A DNA stretch of 64,000 nt from Brachycybe producta (lineage: Eukaryota > Arthropoda > Diplopoda > Playtdesmida > Andrognathidae), in NCBI GenBank assembly GCA_036925085.1, contig JAUPFP010000018.1, forward strand, positions 325,001 to 389,000. The letters are read 5' to 3'. The notes under the pieces were generated by a model, which was given only the letters and a program-made list of their open reading frames with translations, ran no database searches and was not told the DNA's origin. Below, piece by piece: positions 19,341 through 31,925 of the stretch. Both the position numbers and the translations under genes were made by a program. Each line of letters starts with the position of its first letter. Position 1 is the stretch's first letter.

Positions 19341-22186
19341 ATGTCCGAGGTGTCAATCCGAGAGGGACGAAAGGAAGACTGCAAGGCAATTGTCCACTTG
19401 TTAGGAGTAAGTACAGTTCACCTCCCTCTTCAAGTACCGTAAAGTTAATTACACTCTGTAAATTGCTCAGCTACAACATCTGTATTTTAAAATAATTTTG
19501 TCTGTCAGTCACACTGTAGTTGTATAAAATACTGACATGTCACAACCAAACTTTCGTAGTTTTCTTTTTCACAACTAACTGCGCTACGCAACTGCTTTCA
19601 GATGATAATTGTTATAAGTATAAGAAGATTAGGAGTTGTCTTTCGAATGGCAATTGTCAAAAAATGGTGGTGTTCTCGATGGCATCTATGCAAATAATTT
19701 CAAATTGTAATATAACTCAAATGCAAATTAACTAATTGCTTTCAACATTTGTTGCAACTTGCAAGTGGTGGCAACCGTCTTTAAAATGCTTACAAAATAA
19801 TTCAATTTTTATTTTAACTATTGACTATCCCTTTGCTAAGGTTGTTTTAAGAACCTTATAAGACCATTGATTTTCAAAAGATGTTCCGTGAGTTTTGCTA
19901 GGTATACTAGGAAATTATGAAAATGCAAAAAGAAACCAGTCTTTCCTATTAGACGTACGCACTACACCAGTAGTTTCCAAAGGATGTGCTGTGGGGCATA
20001 GTAGCACAGAATAGGGAGAACATACTGTATGTTCTCCGTATTCTGTGACAGTAGCTTCTTCAAGCAAATAATATTGCCATGAGGAAAAAAAAGTTTACAA
20101 ACCACTAACTTAGACACTCCAGTTGTACGTGCCAATTTAGACGTGGTCAATTTAAAGCAGTTTCAAATTAGCTCAAATGAATAGCAACCAAACCTCAAAT
20201 TGAAACGTCATGAAAATACCCTAAGGTAACTGAATAGATAGTCATTTTGTTTGCATGTCTCCCCACACCCGATGGCGCCACTGCAGTAGCTAATACTAAG
20301 CTCCACAGATGGTTTTGGAATATTTCGATAAAAAAGTCAAATGACCGAAAAAACTCAAATTACGAAAAAATTCAAATTGTTTTATGAAAACTAGAATAGT
20401 AGAAAAGTTCTTTCATGGCTTAAAAAATAATCATTTCATAGTAGTTTGAAAATGGCCCACTTTTAGCCTTTTTCAAACTGTCAAAAAAAGTTTATTTCAA
20501 AAGATAGCATCATGAAAAACTTTTAGCATTATCAGCATTTATTTTCTCTCAAAACCGCGTCCCAGGGTGACGAAAACAAAATAATTATCTATTCAGCCAC
20601 CTTATAATTACGTTTATTGCATCATGCAGCCACGTACACGCTGAAGTGTCCAGGATCTTAATTTCTAGAGCTGAAATGTTGCAAATGTATTGGGAATTGA
20701 ATCCAATCAAATTGTAAAGAAAGAATTATAAGAACAAATTTAACTTAATGAAAATTCAGGTAACACCATTAAACACATTTTAAAAGGCCTTGTAAACTTT
20801 TTTTTTTTTGTAATGAAAACCATAATTTAAAAGTAAAATTTACGCAGATCTTATCTGAAATAATTAATGGACGTATTTGGAATTGCTTCTTAATGAGATT
20901 TAAACAAAAACAAAACAACTTTTTCTTAATTTAGGAATTGGGCGTACACGAAGGACATGCAAAATGGATTGACGACATTGAAGGTCTAACTATAACTTGC
21001 TGCACTCTTGAGTGATTCAAACTGTTTTCACCAAAATTTTCAACGTTTATAAACTTGGCTTTTCACTGCAGCTTTCCGTGAAGATGGATTCGGAGAACAT
21101 CCTTGGTTTCACACTTTTGTGGCTGAAGTGAAAGACGAAACAGGTCTTTGAGTGAACCATTTGTCAAAAATATATTTGTAACGACTAAGGGCGTTCATTG
21201 GACAATCTACTTTTAATGGTCAAGATTGATTTCAAAAAGTGGTCGGCGTGTGGCTGAAACCGAAACAGTAAATTCAACTACACTAGGACCACTTCCCTGA
21301 TAATATTTTGCAGTCCATCTCGACCAATTAAAGTCGTTCGTCTGTGAACGGCCCTAAAACCTAAACTTATTATCTTGTTGTTGTTTATTTTCAGGAAATG
21401 CAAACATTGTGGGATTTTGTTTATACTTTTATTCATACTCTATGATAAATGGACGCAGTTGTCACTTGGAATGTCTCTACATTGTACCAGAATGGAGAAA
21501 ACATGGATTGGGATTCAAACTGTACAAGGCAAATGTTCAGGTAAACGTTTCATCGGTAATTAACAGAGGTGGGACGAACCCTAAATTTTCTCAAATCCGA
21601 ATCCTAAAAGATTCTCGAATCTCCCGAATCTCGAATCTTTCATATAAGAATTCTATATTATTCATTAAGAAGATACAAATACATGAAATAATATCAAATA
21701 TTAAAAATAATAAACAAGTGTGGCACTCAAAGAGTCGCCACAAGGTAATATTGGTGATCCGGGTACAGCACCGAAATTGCAACAATCGCCGGTTTTTTGT
21801 TAGTGAACGCTTCTATTGGACGTCATTGGAGTTAAAAACTAATTTTACCAAAGTTTTTAACAGATTTTTAAGGTTAGGATTCGAAAGATTCGAAAGACGA
21901 AAAAAAAAACGCGAATATTCGAGTTTTCGAATCTCGAATATTTTTCAAGATTCGAATGTCCCATCCCCTAGTAATGAACATGTTACCTCACGAGTATTTC
22001 CTGTTATTTTAACTGTAGGCCGCTCTTAGTCAAGACTGCACTTCACTCGAAAATGCAGCTCTCGTCAAAAACACGAGAGCATTTAATTTTTATAAAAGTA
22101 TGGGAGCCGTGGACTTCACGGAATTAATAGGCGCTCATTCATTCATTCTGGACAAGGAAAACATGGAGAACTTAATAAACTCATAG
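19341..22186 (+). CDS. GNAT acetyltransferase, SSAT-like, tandem copy 2
   Basis: Five coding exons: 19341-19406, 20935-20983, 21072-21143, 21395-21540, 22019-22186, in phases 0,1,1,0, giving 166 residues. All introns are GT-AG. The first exon was found by matching its length (66 bp), phase and the MSEVSIREGRKEDC text to copy 3. Diagnostic text includes DGFGEHPW in exon 3, the acetyl-CoA loop RKHGLG in exon 4, and the Tyr-containing FNFYKSMGA in exon 5. The SSAT acidic pair is Glu-Cys here (LECLYI). The C-terminal EGW motif is absent, with GAHSF in its place. The closest relative in the window is copy 3 (shared WFHTFVAEVKDETG). Intron 4 carries a hAT-like MITE (21564-21970). It probably acetylates a small amine, with specificity unknown. 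Confidence 0.88.
20003..20050. repeat. Short palindrome in intron 1 of copy 2
   Basis: CACAGAATA..GAGAACATAC pairs with the following GTATGTTCTC..TATTCTGTG, with a two-base mismatch in the stem. The arms are about 22 bp with a one-base loop. Confidence 0.75.
20224..20602. mobile_element. Tc1/mariner-type MITE
   Basis: The termini are AGGTAACTGAATAGATA and TATCTATTCAGCCACCT (inverted, two mismatches), flanked on each side by TA, the target duplication of Tc1/mariner elements. The length is 379 bp and there is no ORF. It lies in intron 1 of acetyltransferase copy 2. Confidence 0.8.
21564..21970. mobile_element. hAT-like element family H1, copy 1
   Basis: It starts CAGAGGTGGGACGAACCC and ends GTCCCATCCCCTA. 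The flanks GTAATTAA and GTAATGAA match at 7 of 8. Internal TTCGAATC-type words occur near both ends. A second copy (43539-43950) is collinear over almost its whole length. It is inserted in intron 4 of acetyltransferase copy 2. Confidence 0.85.
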
Positions 22187-22359
22187 TTACCCCAAACCCA
22201 ATAGCGCTTAAAAACAATATTCTTAAGGAGATGTCACACACTGTAATGTGTACATTTATAACTTTTTACCAATACCATACTTACAGTATGTCAATGTAAA
22301 ATCGTGAGAAAACTTACAATTTGTGCCATAAATAGGACACTTGGTAAAGTGTAGGAACA

Positions 22360-23120
22360 CCGCCTTGAACTCTAGTTATTCTGTCTTTTAAAAGCAAAAT
22401 AAATTTAAGAAATTTGAAAGTATTTTAAAAACTAGCACTAGTTGCTAAACTACCTACTAGTTTCTAAACATTGCAGGTGGCTGAAATGCGAATGCTAAGG
22501 TTTGTATGTTGGTTAACAAGAAAGGATAGGATCAGAAAAATGACTATCAAAGAGAGAATAGGGGTAGCGTACATAATATAGTAGAAAAGATGCAGGAAAA
22601 CAGGCTGAGGTGGTTTGGGCATGTAATTAGGAGTGGGAAGAATGAGCCGCTTAAACAGGTGACGAGTTAGGACCTGGAGGTTAAAAAGGGTAGCGGAAGG
22701 CCCAAACAAGTGCGGAACATGGAGGTAAAACATGAAATGGAGGCATGTGTGGGGTCTCTGGGAGTTTGGCACAAAATCGAAAGCAGTCAAGAGCTAGAAA
22801 CCGTAAGGCCAACCCTGCATATTGCGGGAAAAAAAGGCGCAGGAAATGATGATGATGATGATGATGAAGGTAGTTCAATCACTTAAGGGCAATTTCATGT
22901 TGATATTTTTTAAGATATCGTAAGTTTTAACGTCAGTTTTAAAGTGTAATACTTGTAAAAATGTTAAATGATGACCATGTTTTATATTTTTGTTTATAAA
23001 CCGCTTCTTTTGAAAGATATCAACTTGAAAATACTATTAATTGATTCAGCAGCCGTTCTAGTTTCTAAAACATTTACAAGTTCGTCTGAATTTTGCTTCT
23101 GAAAGACAAGAGTTCGAAAT
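22360..23120. repeat. Palindromic repeat family R2, split by RTE fragment
   Basis: The arms carry the family phrases actagtttctaaa and tcaatcacttaagggc on the left and gatatcaacttgaaaatact, ttctagtttctaaaac and ttctgaaagacaa on the right. Other copies lie at 26.2, 32.9, 37.2 and 61.6 kb. The insertion at 22478-22868 divides it. Confidence 0.65.
22478..22868 (+). mobile_element. RTE-like non-LTR retrotransposon 3' fragment
   Basis: Degenerate frames give EMRMLRFVCWLTRKDRIRKM, then ENRLRWFGHVIRSG and GSGRPKQVRNM-like text. This is the C-terminal end of RTE/Jockey-type ORF2 (the usual wording is LRWFGHV). The copy ends in a GATGAT microsatellite tail (22846-22866), typical of RTE elements. It is 5' truncated, has several frame breaks, and is inserted in an R2 repeat. 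Confidence 0.75.
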
Positions 23121-25215
23121 TTAACCGTTTTTAAAACACGTTACACACAAAAGGACAGCTTAATGTTTTCAGATGTTTCGACAATCGTGTATCAAGTGGC
23201 TGTACTTAATAACATTTCTTTGGCATGTTCTTATATATATGCTTGTACTTTACACAATAATATTTTAAGTGTCCGTGACAAGAGTGCAAGAAATGCAAAT
23301 TAATCAATTTTCCTTTAATCCTCAGATACAAAACTAAATTAAATTTCAATTATTAGAGATTGTACAAAAAATTATTTAATATATTGTGCCTCATATTTTT
23401 AATCATTACTAGATTTAAAAGAAAAATTAAGTAATCCAAAACAATGTTTTAAGACCTAACCTAGCTACACGCCACTGCATAATACTACTTATGGAAATAA
23501 AACAAAATTCTTTGCAATCGGCCTTTTCTTACTTTTCTCCACTTTTTTTAATTGGGAGTTCGATTATATGAACTTTTGATTATCGGAACTATGCATGTCC
23601 GACATTAGTTCCGATAATCGATGCTCTATTGTAATTTTAAAACAAAACATTGTCTGGTTAACTTTATTTAAACTTTTTATGTTATACATTAAAAATATAA
23701 GGACTCATGAACTGGATGACTTTAAATGAAATAAATCAAATAAATATTTAAAAAAATATAGGCCTGAAGTTGGATGATGGTTGTTGGTTGCAAGCAACGA
23801 ACAAGTGCTGTAGAATGTTGATACATCTTTGCTTTGTGTGACATTTGCCTTTTGATATATTATGTTAATCACACGATTGTAATTTTAAATACTATTGTAA
23901 TTTATACTTGTTAACAATCATAAGGACCAAATTAAAGAAGGAATTTTGGTATTTGAATCTCAAATGTAACCATCTGATGAGCAGGATTCGAACTATAGAT
24001 ACCTACGTGAAGTCCATGGGCCAATGTGTTGGCAATTTTATGATACAACTCAATGGGCCTGGTGAGGATCATAGGCTTTGCAAGCTTCATTGAAACTGGT
24101 GGGCTACATGGTGCTTTTATGAAGGAGAATTTTGATTAAAATTCGTGAAAAATATTATTTCGATTATTTTTCGGGTTTTTTTGTCACGTAGATACTAGAA
24201 AGTGCTATTCAACTTAAAAGTTTTAACTTTAGTTTCATTAGTAATGCAAAACTTTGACATATTTTATGGAAGTCATGAACCTAATGCTGGTCTTGTGGAC
24301 CTCATAGGTATAATATGTGGACTTCATAAACCTAATGAGCTTGATAATTGTCTGGTAGGGTTATGTGGGCCTCATGGTGGTCTTCGTGGGTACGTCTGAT
24401 GCGCTTCATGGGTCTGGTGAGCTTGGTGGGCTGGGCCCAGATATGTTTCATGGACTGGGTTGGGCTAATCTAAGTCATGTGGACAATACAAGTCTCTAAT
24501 TCGAACAAATTGGGCTCAAAGATCTTTCAACCGATTCAAAAACCAAGTTCTTTCTTTAAGTTGGGACTAAGTTGTACTAACAGATATTGATTAGACTGAT
24601 TACTCATTAATCATTATGTGTTATATACTTTGTGTCAATTGTTGTCAATAAAAAATTTAGTATTTAGTATTCCTGACTATATACATTTAAACATAGATCA
24701 ACTTCGTTACCTTAGGTATAATTAAAATAATATACGGTATTACAATTTTTAAAGGAATCAATAAGCCAAAATGTAAATAAAACTGAGCCTGATAAAGATT
24801 TCTTTAAATCGAAATTGAAAATATTTAATAAGTTATAAAAAACCGCCTCTACAAGTAATTATAAAAGTCAATAAATGTTTGCTTTTTTAAAAGTTTTTCT
24901 CAATGTTGCAACTAAAAACAATAATCGGACTTTGATTGTCATAAAACATTAAAATATGTGAGTGTTTTTGGAAGCTGAATCACTTGATATTATTTTCACG
25001 TTTGATATATATGTCAAAATGAAGCGAAACTCCCAAAGGGATTTTAACTGCCCTTGAATAGATTTGATATATGCTCGTATGTCTGTATAAGTACAAATCT
25101 TAATCAATTAAGTAATCTTCTGAATATAAATTGTGAAATACTAAACAAAAGAATCATTTCTGCTATTGCAATCGAGTCAGAAGTCAAGTCTACCAAAACC
25201 ACATTAAAATCAGAA
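23121..25215. other. Intergenic DNA between acetyltransferase copies 2 and 3
   Basis: No gene was seen. A small palindrome (GATTATCGGAACTA with its complement) lies at about 23577-23620. From about 24050 to 24450 a degenerate repeat uses words such as gggcctcatgg, cttcatgggt and ggtgggct on an AT-rich background. The rest is AT-rich. Confidence 0.5.
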
Positions 25216-28200
25216 ATGTCTCGGGTATTAATTCGTCAGGGACGTAAAGAAGACAGCCAGGAACTTGTTCGCTTGCTAGACGTAAGTACATATATGCTTA
25301 AACAATATTTGTAGTATTTTAATGATACACATTTTGATGGTAATTTAAATACTAATTATAGGGATATTATTTATTTTCGGGAAATGAAAAACACTGAAGA
25401 TTAATTTTATTTCAAACAACCTTCAAGAAATTAATCTTCAATGTTTTCCTAACTATTATTTCTTTGTTCGAGAAAATAAGAATTTAAGTCATTTTAAAGC
25501 CTGCAATATTTAATTTGTTTTCTAAGTTGCTTTAAAAAAACGTCCTCGTCTTTTCATTGCACCAATTTGAATAACAATAAAAATGAAATGATCCTGAAAA
25601 GAGCTTAAAGACTGAACCCATAAAATCATTTCAAAATCATTTCCAATGCAGACAAATGTGTAATGTACTTAATATGTTTCTCGATCAGAAACTGGTTGAA
25701 TATGAAGGATATGAAAAATGGGAAGACACCATTCAAGGTAATCAACTAGAGAAATATAAATGACTATGAGTAAAAAAAACGTAATAAGCTGAATTAATTA
25801 TGCTTATCAATTTGGCAGTAAAACGTTTTCAATCAGATGGATTTGGAGAACAACCATGGTTTCATACATTTGTCGCTGAAGTGAAAGATGAAACAGGTTT
25901 CCCCCCCACTAAAATCAACAAATTTGTAATAACTAATAATCATAATAAAATCAAAACTAATGTAATCATCATATTGCAGGAAATGAAAAATTAGTGGGAT
26001 TTTGTCTATATAATTATATGTATGCAATGCGAAGTGGCCGTCGTTCTTATTTAGAATGTCTCTACGTTGAACCAGAATGGAGACATCACGGATTGGGAAA
26101 AAGACTTTGCAAGGCACATATTAAAGTAAACATTTTGGGCATTTCTAAAACATTTCAAATTCAAGAGCTTAAGGTGGTTTTAAAATGTAAAACGTCCCTC
26201 CAAATCTGGTTATTCTGTCTTTCAGAAGCAAAAAAAAATGACCCAACTTTAAGCAGGCGATGTTTTTAAATTTTTTGTGTATAAAAAGTTCATTTTGAAC
26301 TATGTCAACCTGAAAATATTACTAAATGACTCAGCTACCAGTCTTGTTTCTAAACACCCTTTCGTTTTCCTTTTAGTATTTTTCTCCTGAAACTCTGGGT
26401 TATTACCCAGAGTTCCAAAAATCAGCTATTCTTAAAACATCTTAATTGAAACCTAAAGAATAAAGAAAGAATGCTTTTATTCTGAAAGTATTCACATTGT
26501 CGTGACTCTACCTTGGATAAATTACCATTTATAGCAGCCTGTATGACGATTTTCGTTTTAACCCCAGTTAAAATAAAAGTTAAAACTATATGATGCAAGA
26601 CAAAACTCTACATTTCTGATAACCAACATGGTTTCCTGAGAGGGCGTTCTTGTGAGACTCAACTTATCCTGTTAGTGGATGACCTCCAGAAGAAATTAGA
26701 CAATGGTAAACAGGTTGACATGGTGTTTCTTGACTTTTGTAAGGCATTTGACACTGTTTCACATTCAAAACTTCTGGCAAAAGTTGCAGCATATGGGTTG
26801 GGGGTAGTTGTAAATGGGTCTCTCGCTCAGAGTGGTTGGCTGTTAAATCTGGTGTACCCCAGGGTAGTGTGCTGGGTCCTCTTTTGTTCCTGATATTTAT
26901 TAATGATCTCAGCAGCACAGTTGGCAGCAACTGCAGACTATTTGCTGATGATACTCTAATTTACAAAGAGGTTGATGGTATCCAAGACTGTCAAACATTA
27001 GCTCTAGACTTGAAGGCAATTGAGAGATGGTGTAATACATGGCAACTTCAGTTGAATGAGGGGAAGTGTAGTGTTATGAGGCTAACTTGGGGTAGAAATC
27101 CAATTGTGTTCAACTATAGTATGAATGACACTATTCTTCAGAGAGTCAAGTGTTATAAGTACTTGGGGGTTACAATCACAGATGACCTTTCTTGGAAAAA
27201 ACACATTGATGGTGTTACTGGGAAAGCTCTACAAATGCTTTGTTTTAGTCAAAGGACATTGGGCACCTGCCCAGCACAAGTTAAAACTATTGCCTATCAA
27301 GCATTGGTTCGGCCTCATCTTGAGTATTGCTGCAGTGTATGGAATCCTCACTCTGTCACACACACACACACACACACTCAAACAGATGAAATGGTTCAGC
27401 GAAAAGCAGCTAGGTTTGTTTATGGCAGGCACAAATTTACAGATAGTGTCACTGAGATGCTGTCAGTGCTACAATGGCATAGTTTGGCACATCGCAGGGC
27501 TGAGTTAAGTTTGAAATTGTTTGGAAAAATTACACGTGGTAAAAGACTGAGTCTCCAAAAAAGGGAAAACAACAGTCAAAATAAACCTTCAATTTTGAAG
27601 TATAAAAGCTCAAAAATTGAGCAAAAGTTTAAAAGAGGCTATACAGAATAGTCAAATCCACACACCAATAGAAAAAGCACAACCTATACTGGTTTCACCA
27701 CTGCCAAGTAGCTCATCAGTAGGCTCTAAAGGCGCAGTCACACTAGGCTGGTTTACAAGCCGCTGGTTGCTGCTGGCTATTAGCAGCAACAGCTGCTTTG
27801 GGTTCACACTTGTCCAGTAACTGCTGGTATTAGCAGTGCAAGTCATCCAATCACCGTCTTGCAAAAACACAAACTCTAACACCAACAAACCCAAGCAGTG
27901 GAGTTTTAACTACCACTAGTGCCACTACTAGCAACAAAAAGTTTACACTAGATGGCAGCAGCAGGAAGGGAGTCACATGACCAGCTGGTAGCTGCTAAAG
28001 TTGAACATGTCCAACTTCACCAGCCGCTGTTAAAATCACTAGCCTGCTAGAGAAAGCAGCTGCTGGTAGTAGTTCAGACTATGCTGCTAGAGCGCTACAA
28101 CCAGCCAGCAGCAACCAGCGGCTGGGAAACCAGCCTAGTGTGACTGCGCCATAACTCCAACAAGCATGCTTTTTGGTTGCTTGTCACAAAATTGTGGCCT

Positions 28201-28912
28201 CTCAACTTTGCATGTTGGAGTTAAAGCCTACTGATGAGCCACTTGGCAGCGGTGAATCGGTATAAGATGGCCTTCTCTTATTGGTGTGTGGATTTGACTA
28301 TTCTGTATAGCCTCCTTTAAACTTTTTGCTCAATCTTTGAGCTTTTTACTTCATGATTGAAGTTTATATTTTGATTGTTGTTTTCCCTTTTTACAGATTC
28401 AGTCTTTTATTGGGTTTACAATCTATAACTCTTTTCGTGTTTGTTTTAGAATGTGTCTGTAAGTTGGTGGTTTGGTGCATTCACTCAAATACTCAAGGTT
28501 TTTTTTTTGCATTTTCTACCAGGCCACCTTCCCCTTGAAAAGAAACAACCAGGAGTATTACTTGAACTCAAAACCTTTAGCTCTCCATCGGGGTTTATGA
28601 ATTTATCCCAGCTATGTTGTCACCCCACTGTTAGAGAAAACAATGTACCAAAATCCCGGCACCTACGACCGGCCAAGTGTGATTTACTGGAGGCGATCGA
28701 ACGATTACTTATTGATCTATATTATACTGTATTTTACACAGGAAGCTTTGAATCGGAATTGTACATCAATCGCATTAGATGCTCACTACAATAACACTCC
28801 AGCGTGTAACCTGTACAAAAGTATTGGCGCCATAAACATCACAGAAAAATTCGATTACCACATGTTCGTTATTGGCCAGAAGGAAATGGAGAGTTTCACG
28901 ATGTCAGAATAA
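25216..28912 (+). CDS. GNAT acetyltransferase, SSAT-like, tandem copy 3
   Basis: Five coding exons: 25216-25281, 25689-25737, 25819-25896, 25980-26125, 28742-28912, in phases 0,1,1,0, giving 169 residues. All introns are GT-AG. The frame is open upstream to 25054, but the ATG at 25216 matches the start of the other copies. Key text is SDGFGEQPW in exon 3, RHHGLG (acetyl-CoA loop) in exon 4 and CNLYKSIGA with the conserved Tyr in exon 5. The SSAT Glu-Asp pair reads Glu-Cys (YLECLYV) and the EGW motif is replaced by FDYHM. Exon 3 is 6 bp longer than in its paralogues. Intron 4 has grown to 2.6 kb through retrotransposon and MITE insertions, yet the reading frame is intact. Confidence 0.88.
26185..26420. 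repeat. R2 family repeat, partial
   Basis: It shares atgacccaactttaagcag with the copy at 33.2 kb, and the tcagaagcaaaa, gtataaaaagttcattttga and cttgtttctaaacacc phrases. It lies in intron 4 of acetyltransferase copy 3. Confidence 0.6.
26600..27740 (+). mobile_element. L2/CR1-like non-LTR retrotransposon, 3' part with RT
   Basis: The reverse transcriptase domain is readable. Around 26675-26790 the frame shows DMVFLDFCKAFDTVSH, and after a frame change it shows SGVPQGSVLGPLLF and LFADDTLIYK (the catalytic ADD box). KYLGVTITDDLSW and LVRPHLEYCCSVWNPH follow, and the frame ends at 27651. A CA-repeat (27358-27376) lies inside the 3' part. The 5' half is missing and at least one frameshift is present near 26790-26830, so it is dead. 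It is inserted in sense orientation within intron 4 of acetyltransferase copy 3. Confidence 0.9.
27730..28151. mobile_element. PIF/Harbinger-type MITE family M1, copy 1
   Basis: The termini are inverted over about 47 bp (AGGCGCAGTCACACTAGG.. with its complement at the other end). TAA lies on both sides (27727-27729 and 28152-28154), which suits the TWA target of PIF/Harbinger elements. The interior is rich in GCTGGT/ACCAGC words. A second copy is at 60929-61360, with the interior in the opposite orientation. It lies between two inverted 3' ends of the L2/CR1-like element. Confidence 0.85.
28190..28412 (-). mobile_element. Antisense 3' end of the same L2/CR1-like element
   Basis: Its reverse complement matches 27535-27735 (for example gaggctatacagaatagtc and caaatccacacaccaata), so the two 3' ends face each other around the MITE. 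It is 5' truncated at about 28412. Confidence 0.8.
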
Positions 28913-30596
28913 AATGAACTTTTCATTGGTCACACGTGTCTTTTCAAATATTTTAGGCTAATGGAATTCGTTAAATGTAGATTATTGAACTTTTTTCAAT
29001 TTATGTGCCATTTCCCCAAATAAACAAGCTACCGTTAGCCATAAAAACAATCGGCAAACATGTGAAGATATGCTCGTAAATTGGAAGCCATGCTTGTTGA
29101 ATTTTTACTTATCTTTTTTATTCTCACAAGAAGTCTGCTGTTAGGGCTCTTTGTCTGCTGCTCCAACTCATCGTTTTTGCCATAAAGGACGTTCTACTGC
29201 AAGCGTATGGCAAGTTATTTGCAACCACAACAAAACGTCTTTTCCACCAAATAACATAAAACGGATCGACCCACACAACTTTTAAACCACTGTTAGCCAC
29301 AACCTATAAAGGCACCCCAAACCCTAAACTTTGTCTAAAGAGTAAACATTTACGGCTGGTAAGATCGGAAACAATTAATCCACTCTACTGCATGACTCAA
29401 GCTGATTGCAGGTGTACAGAGTTGAATTGAATTAACATCTATCAGGTGTCCATAAAAAACCTTTACTTAATTCAAAGTTTGATAACTTCAACAATTCAAA
29501 TTTTATGCGATTGAGATTTGTCACACATTAACAGATAGATAAAGCCTTGCCCTTCTTGAACACTTGTTAGTTCTAGACAACAGTTCATTGTTAAATTGAA
29601 CCCCCATATATGTAGAATGATGTCTGATGTCTATGCCTAGTATCAGTGACAACCATTTGTGATTGGGAATTGTTCGCCCCTGTCACATGGCTCTCGAGCT
29701 GATTGCAGGTGTACTTGACTGAATTAAATTGAATATAATTAGTAATTAATTATTGCTACAAGTTTCAAATAAGTAGGTTCTATAGTTTTGTTACAGACAC
29801 AAAATTAAAAACATGTCTGATTCATGCTATTCATATGTTTTTAATTTTTTATCTGTAACAAAACTATAAAAGCTACGTATTTGAAACTTGCAGGTCCACC
29901 TGTTTTAATGTGTGCCAAGTCTCAATTGCACAACGTTTGAATTGTTGAAGTTATTAAACTTTGAATCAACTAAAGTTTGTTTTTCTGATCACCCAATATA
30001 TACTGTATATGATGCCATTTTATGCATATAGCATTACAATCGATTTTTGAAATGATGAAAAGTCAATTTAAGTGTAGAAAATACAAATCTTTTATCAGAT
30101 TTATTATATCAATTTATTCTGTGGCACTTCCATAAATTTCAAAATTCAAATAAAGAAATCCAACAATAACTTAACAGACCTAATGAGAGAAATTAAAAGA
30201 ATGCAAAATATGCAGAGAAGAGGCTAAAAAAAAAGCAAAATAGTTAGTGGTAAATGTATTTTTTAAAAACCTGGTAATATATAAACAATTATACACATTC
30301 AAAATTATTGCATTCAAATGGAGGGTTTCATTTCTTATTTTTTGCCATTATAAAATATCTAACATTCTAACAATTCACAAATTGAATTTGAATATTCATT
30401 CAGTTATCTTTTATTTCCACCATTCACAGTGACTCACAGACAAAACTTTCAAAACTTTCGTGTCTTAAGTTTCAAGAAGAATTTGAAAGCGTGTTCTTCG
30501 TGTGTTCTATCTTAAACGACGACGAGGTGGTTCGAGATGGAGACGGCTTCGAGTTGACGTTGTTGGAGCATGTTAATTTGGTTTCCGATGGATAGC
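28913..30596. other. Intergenic DNA between acetyltransferase copy 3 and PPM1L
   Basis: No gene was seen. Two related segments, gagctgattgcaggtgtac-like, occur at about 29398 and 29696. The main content is the mariner-like MITE at 29442-29995. A small possible last exon of the - strand phosphatase gene ends at 30597 (see the PPM1L entry). Confidence 0.5.
29442..29995. mobile_element. Mariner-like MITE with about 80-bp inverted termini and inner hairpin
   Basis: Left TCAGGTGTCCATAAAAAAC.. and right ..TTTTTCTGATCACCCA are inverted relatives. The similarity continues for about 80 bp (gataacttcaacaattcaaa and its partner). Within it, 29758-29893 forms a second stem (AAGTTTCAAATA..; ttctatagttttgttacag with its complement). 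Confidence 0.75.
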
Positions 30597-30989
30597 CCTG
30601 AAACACTCGGTACTTTATTGTAATTTCCTAAAAGCCAGCCTCCACCTCCAACCCTCGACATCGTTTGAGATGGCTATACAGCCGTTGGTTTAGAGGTTAG
30701 ACTTATCGAAGAGTTTTTAAGAAAATCTATCACAAAAGTGTTTCTTATTGTTGCTCTGTTTCGCCTCATCATCTTCATTCTACACTTGAATAAACGTATA
30801 CGTATCGAATGAAACGAATTGTTTGGAGGAAACCGACCATAGGCTCAGAATTGCAAACTTGTATAGCAAAAACAAAATTGTGATCTGTAATTGACTATAA
30901 AATAGTATCGTAATACCACTAATCCAAGAAAAATATTTTGCAAAAAAACTCTTGAGTGCTGAAAACCTTTATCGCAACAAAAGCTAAAG

Positions 30990-31510
30990 TAAGGCGGGGT
31001 CCTCATCAAGCTGACAAAATGGCAAAACATGAGTTCGAGACAAAAACACAACAAAAATGCCAAAGAAATCAGATTTTAAAAAAAGAAAACAAAACTGAAG
31101 ACAAACTGGCGACAATTTTAAAACATATCTGCAACTTTTGTGTGTTTTGGTTTTGTTTTGGCTGCAATTTCACAAACAATTCTCATGTCCCGGCTAAATT
31201 CGGTTACATGAAAATGTTTTTGTTTTCTCTCAGTACAACGCAACATTTTCTACCTGTGAAGTGTGGACAGTTTAGTTTTAAAACAACAACAGAATAGTGC
31301 AATAAAATGGACAGCTATAGAAACAAAAAACAAAACCCAATTTGTTTGTGTTGCGTCACACATTTGTTGTGGGGTTGTCTTGAGTACTGTTGACAGTCGT
31401 GTCAGATTTGTTTTGTTTTCAAACTCTGCTTTTTTTCTGGCATTTTTGTTGTGTTTTTGTCTCGATATCATGTTGCACTTTTGTCAGTGTGATGTGGATC
31501 CAGCTTAAGG
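30990..31510. mobile_element. MITE with about 80-bp inverted termini
   Basis: The left arm (aaggcggggtcctcatca, ctgacaaaatggc, gagacaaaaacacaac) is matched by the complement of the right arm (gttgtgtttttgtctcg .. gtggatccagctt). There is no ORF of note and no clear target duplication. It lies 3' of PPM1L. Confidence 0.7.
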
Positions 31511-31925
31511 TGATGCAACTGCTGCTATTATTGGTTCTTTTACTCGATTATTTGTAGATTCTATTCGAATAATATCAGAACTGTGTTTACAGATACCCTT
31601 TTTCTATTTCCCTTGTCATTATTTTACTCACTGTGAATCTTTAATAAATGTTCCTAAAAAAACATTATAACCTTTGCAAGTTACGTTATACAATGTATTT
31701 CAATTGTATACAATAAGACAATATGTTTTGAAAAACGATTTACATTCTTTAGCTGCATATATAACAAGTTTCCTTTTCAAAAGTACATTTTGACTAGGAT
31801 TTTATGAGAATAGTCTGTTTTTAGTAAAAACACACCCTGCATACATTTCATATAACAAACTTCATTTCTGACAATTCTCAGAAAATGAGGCTGTTTTAAA
31901 AAAAAAACCTTCCATTCGAATGAAC

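Noticed and set aside
19148-19495. 115-codon ORF over the first exon of acetyltransferase copy 2
   Set aside because: It is in another frame. The 66-bp exon at 19341 fits the conserved gene structure, and this ORF has no known domain.
25054-25215. Upstream in-frame extension of acetyltransferase copy 3
   Set aside because: The start at 25216 gives the same first-exon length (66 bp) as all paralogues. The extension has no similarity to the family.
26836-27651. Reverse transcriptase ORF as an active host or transposon gene
   Set aside because: It lacks the endonuclease and the first part of the RT, is frameshifted near 26.8 kb, and lies inside an intron.
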